The notes under the pieces are model-generated. The model ran no database searches, was not told the DNA's origin, and worked only from the letters and a program-made list of their open reading frames with translations. A stretch of 8,057 nt of DNA from an uncultured Alphaproteobacteria bacterium (GTDB taxonomy: Bacteria > Pseudomonadota > Alphaproteobacteria > Puniceispirillales > Puniceispirillaceae): assembly GCA_913031555.1 (NCBI GenBank), contig CAJWDO010000066.1, forward strand, positions 1 through 8,057, written 5' to 3'. The first letter of the stretch is position 1, and every line of letters starts with the position of its first letter. A program made the translations under genes and the position numbers. Shown here in pieces: positions 6,874 through 8,057 of this stretch.

Positions 6874-6916
6874 GATCTACCCGTTTCCGCCCGCCTGACC
6901 GCCAGCCGACGGGATC
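6874..6916 (-). promoter_or_regulatory. Possible stem just upstream of the rimP GTG start
   Basis: On the minus strand, GATCCCGT (6916-6909) can pair with ACGGG plus ATC (6884-6880 and 6876-6874). This gives eight pairs interrupted by a three-base TAG bulge, with a 24-base G-rich loop. The 3' arm ends five bases before the GTG, so the stem would occupy the region where ribosomes bind. It was read by eye, the loop is long, and alternative folds are likely. Confidence 0.3.
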
Positions 6917-6940
6917 GCCGGTGACTGGTCTTCAGGCAAT

Positions 6941-6963
6941 AAAAAAGTGGGCCAGCGGCCCAC
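6941..6963 (-). terminator. Intrinsic terminator between trmB and rimP
   Basis: The minus strand reads GTGGGCC-GCT-GGCCCAC, a perfect GC-rich 7-base stem with a 3-base loop, followed directly by TTTTTT (6946-6941). This is a textbook Rho-independent terminator in the direction of all the genes here. It lies 90 bases after the trmB stop and 73 bases before the rimP GTG. It could end the metK-trmB transcript, attenuate the rimP operon, or do both. Confidence 0.85.
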
Positions 6964-6993
6964 CATCTGAAGCGACAGTATGTTGTTGATCTG

Positions 6994-7022
6994 TATATAG
7001 TCGGTTGCCGGCGGCAAGGCAA
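6994..7022 (-). promoter_or_regulatory. Candidate sigma-70-type promoter for the rimP operon
   Basis: On the minus strand TTGCCT (7022-7017) and TATATA (6999-6994) are separated by exactly 17 bases. Each hexamer matches the consensus at four of six positions. Start of transcription is expected near 6987, in an A-rich stretch. It is the only AT-rich segment in this gap and sits just upstream of the terminator hairpin. An inverted repeat TTGCC-GGC-GGCAA (plus strand 7005-7017) overlaps the spacer and touches the -35. The call rests on spacing and composition only. Confidence 0.45.
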
Positions 7023-7035
7023 GGCCGAAGCGGCC
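7023..7035 (-). other. Small GC hairpin downstream of the trmB stop
   Basis: GGCCG-CTT-CGGCC on the minus strand is a perfect 5-base stem starting 17 bases after the trmB stop. It is followed by TTGCCTTG, not a U-tract, so it is at best a weak terminator or a 3'-end stability structure for the metK-trmB mRNA. It overlaps a 12-base GC palindrome at 7031-7042. Confidence 0.3.
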
Positions 7036-7052
7036 CGGGCCGAAACGCAGGC

Positions 7053-7754
7053 TCAACCGGGTTGCCGTTCGAACAGGAACCAGTTGGGGATGCGGGATTC
7101 GCGTTCCGCCTTCCTCATATATCGTGTCGGTACAAGCGCCTGTGGGCGGGTACGCCAATCAACTGGGCGACGGGCGGTCCAGCGGAAATCGGGATGTGAA
7201 CAGGCTGCTTGAAGAAGCCACGATTTTGCCACCGGGTGATCACTTGCCAGGACAAGGCTCCCCTCCGGTCGAACCAGCCGCGCCAGTTCATCCAATACCG
7301 CCGGCGCCAGGATCCGCCGCGCCGCATGGCGCCGCTTTGGCCAGGGGTCGGGGAAGAGCACATAGGCACCGGCAAGACAGGCGTCCGGCATACCGCCGAG
7401 AATCAGACGAACATCATCATCCCAGATGCGGATGTTGGACAGTTCCCGTTCATCAATGTGACGGATCAGGCTGGCAACGCCATTGATAAAGGGCTCAGCT
7501 CCGATGAAGCCGGCATCCGGGCGGGTCGCTGCTACAGCCGCCAGATTCTCACCACCGCCAAAGCCGATCTCGAGGAAAATGTCGTCAGGCTGACGATCGA
7601 ACTGCGCGACGGGCGTCTCTGCCGGGGCATAGCGCAACAGCGGGAGCTGCTCGTCAAGCAACCCCTGCATGGTTGTGCGAAGTTTTCGCCCTTTTCGGCG
7701 CCCATAGAAATGGGGCCCAAGTAAATCTGATTTGTCGCTGCCGGGCCTTGTCAT
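7053..7754 (-). CDS. trmB: tRNA (guanine(46)-N7)-methyltransferase TrmB
   Basis: TrmB transfers a methyl group from S-adenosylmethionine to N7 of G46 in the tRNA variable loop. The 233-residue product carries the family features in order. A basic N-terminal motif FYGRRKGRKLR lies at 16-26. The SAM-binding motif I is LEIGFGGGE at 61-69, followed by GAEPFINGVA at 85-94. The hallmark FPDPWPKRRH lies at 134-143, with the aspartate at 136 in the position of the catalytic residue. VPTRYMRKAERE at 208-219 recognises substrate. The length is normal for alphaproteobacteria. The ATG at 7754 has no clear Shine-Dalgarno sequence and lies 29 bases after metK, so coupled translation is plausible. The neighbour metK makes its methyl donor. 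Downstream come two hairpins and the rimP leader. Confidence 0.96.
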   Translation of the reverse strand: MTRPGSDKSDLLGPHFYGRRKGRKLRTTMQGLLDEQLPLLRYAPAETPVAQFDRQPDDIFLEIGFGGGENLAAVAATRPDAGFIGAEPFINGVASLIRHIDERELSNIRIWDDDVRLILGGMPDACLAGAYVLFPDPWPKRRHAARRILAPAVLDELARLVRPEGSLVLASDHPVAKSWLLQAACSHPDFRWTARRPVDWRTRPQALVPTRYMRKAERESRIPNWFLFERQPG

Positions 7755-7783
7755 CGAATCGGTATCGGTTATGCAGTCTGCTG

Positions 7784-8057
7784 TCAGACCGACGCGGCCA
7801 GCTTGTCGGCAAGGTCAACAGCTTCCCAGCTGAAAGTGCCGTCACCAGCTTCGCCAGCCGTCCGGCCGAAATGACCATAGGCGGCAGTAGGCGCGTAGAT
7901 CGGCTTGTTCAGGCCAAGATGCTGGCGAATGTTGCGCGGCGTCAGTGGCATCGCACCTGTCAGCGCTTCTTCAAGACGCGTATCACCAACCGTGCCTGTG
8001 CCATGTGTGTCCGCATAGACCGAAACCGGCTGCGCCACGCCGATGGCGTAGGCAAGC
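7784..8057 (-). CDS. metK: S-adenosylmethionine synthetase, C-terminal fragment (cut by window edge)
   Basis: MetK makes S-adenosylmethionine from methionine and ATP in the cytoplasm. About 90 C-terminal residues are visible, and the reading frame stays open to the window end. The visible N-terminus reads LAYAIGVAQPVSVYADTHGTG, a conserved segment of the C-terminal region. It is followed by LTPRNIRQHLGLNKPIYAPT and AAYGHFGR, both characteristic of MetK, and FSWEAVDLADKL close to the end. A GTG inside this segment (at 8038) is an internal valine codon, not a start. The stop TGA lies 29 bases before trmB in the same direction, so the two are probably co-transcribed. The catalytic ATP-binding parts lie outside the window. 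Confidence 0.95.
   Translation of the reverse strand, partial: LAYAIGVAQPVSVYADTHGTGTVGDTRLEEALTGAMPLTPRNIRQHLGLNKPIYAPTAAYGHFGRTAGEAGDGTFSWEAVDLADKLAASV

Larger units (their letters stand above)
6869..6987 (-). promoter_or_regulatory. Putative rimP operon leader (attenuator region)
   Basis: This is the predicted 5' UTR of the rimP operon, taking transcription to start about seven bases after the -10 box at 6999-6994. From 5' to 3' it contains a short unpaired segment, the terminator hairpin with U-tract (6963-6941), an outer pairing that encloses it, and a possible stem before the rimP start. In the outer pairing, ACTG 6979-6976 with CAGT 6927-6924 and CTTCAG 6972-6967 with CTGAAG 6935-6930 give ten pairs with a small internal loop. 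A conserved rimP leader of alphaproteobacteria with an intrinsic terminator has been described as a candidate attenuator. This sequence fits that position and layout, though I cannot confirm family membership without a covariance-model search. Confidence 0.5.

Noticed and set aside
7031..7042. CGGCCCGGGCCG, a 12-base perfect palindrome after trmB
   Set aside because: The self-complementary GC run is short and has no U-tract. It is probably chance in GC-rich DNA or part of the overlapping small hairpin.
8036..8038. GTG at 8038 as a start for a separate small gene
   Set aside because: The frame continues upstream to the window edge with MetK sequence (LAYAIG directly before), so this is an internal valine codon of metK.
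1..8057. A novel defence, mobile or CRISPR system
   Set aside because: The window is filled by conserved housekeeping genes in their usual order. I saw no spaced repeats, transposase, integrase, toxin-antitoxin pair or unassigned gene.

Overview
This window is a conserved bacterial housekeeping cluster for translation, ribosome maturation and transcription elongation. Every gene lies on the minus strand. Read in the direction of transcription (from high to low coordinates), the order is metK (C-terminal part only) - trmB - [intergenic leader] - rimP - nusA - ylxR/DUF448 - infB - rbfA - truB - rpsO (first 15 codons only). The organism is very probably an alphaproteobacterium. The metK-trmB pair sits directly upstream of rimP-nusA. 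The YlxR protein carries a second, L7Ae-like domain. IF-2 has the long charged N-terminus and the Gly/Lys-rich opening seen in that class, and base composition is GC-rich. The genus cannot be assigned from the sequence alone.

Right part (about 7053-8057): the end of S-adenosylmethionine synthetase is followed 29 bases later by the tRNA m7G46 methyltransferase TrmB, which uses the SAM that MetK makes. The 184-base gap between trmB and rimP (6869-7052) is the most information-rich non-coding stretch. It holds a plausible sigma-70-type promoter, a perfect intrinsic-terminator hairpin with a six-T tract, an outer pairing that encloses that hairpin, and a further possible stem just before the rimP start. 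If the promoter is real, the terminator lies inside the rimP operon leader and would act as an attenuator, not simply as the end of the metK-trmB transcript.

Central and left part (1-6868): rimP, nusA, ylxR, infB, rbfA, truB and rpsO follow with gaps of 11 to 86 bases, consistent with one long transcript. RimP and RbfA mature the 30S subunit, IF-2 drives initiation, NusA controls pausing, termination and antitermination, TruB makes tRNA pseudouridine 55, and S15 is an early-binding 30S protein. Two of the gaps hold clear inverted repeats without U-tracts. One spans the ylxR stop codon ahead of infB. The other is a tandem pair of hairpins that fills the truB-rpsO gap and occludes the rpsO ribosome binding site.

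I found no mobile element, CRISPR array, tRNA or rRNA gene, phage gene or defence system, and no truncated gene apart from the two cut by the window edges. No gene-free stretch exceeds 300 bases. The points worth following up are regulatory RNA structures in an otherwise ordinary operon, not a new protein system.
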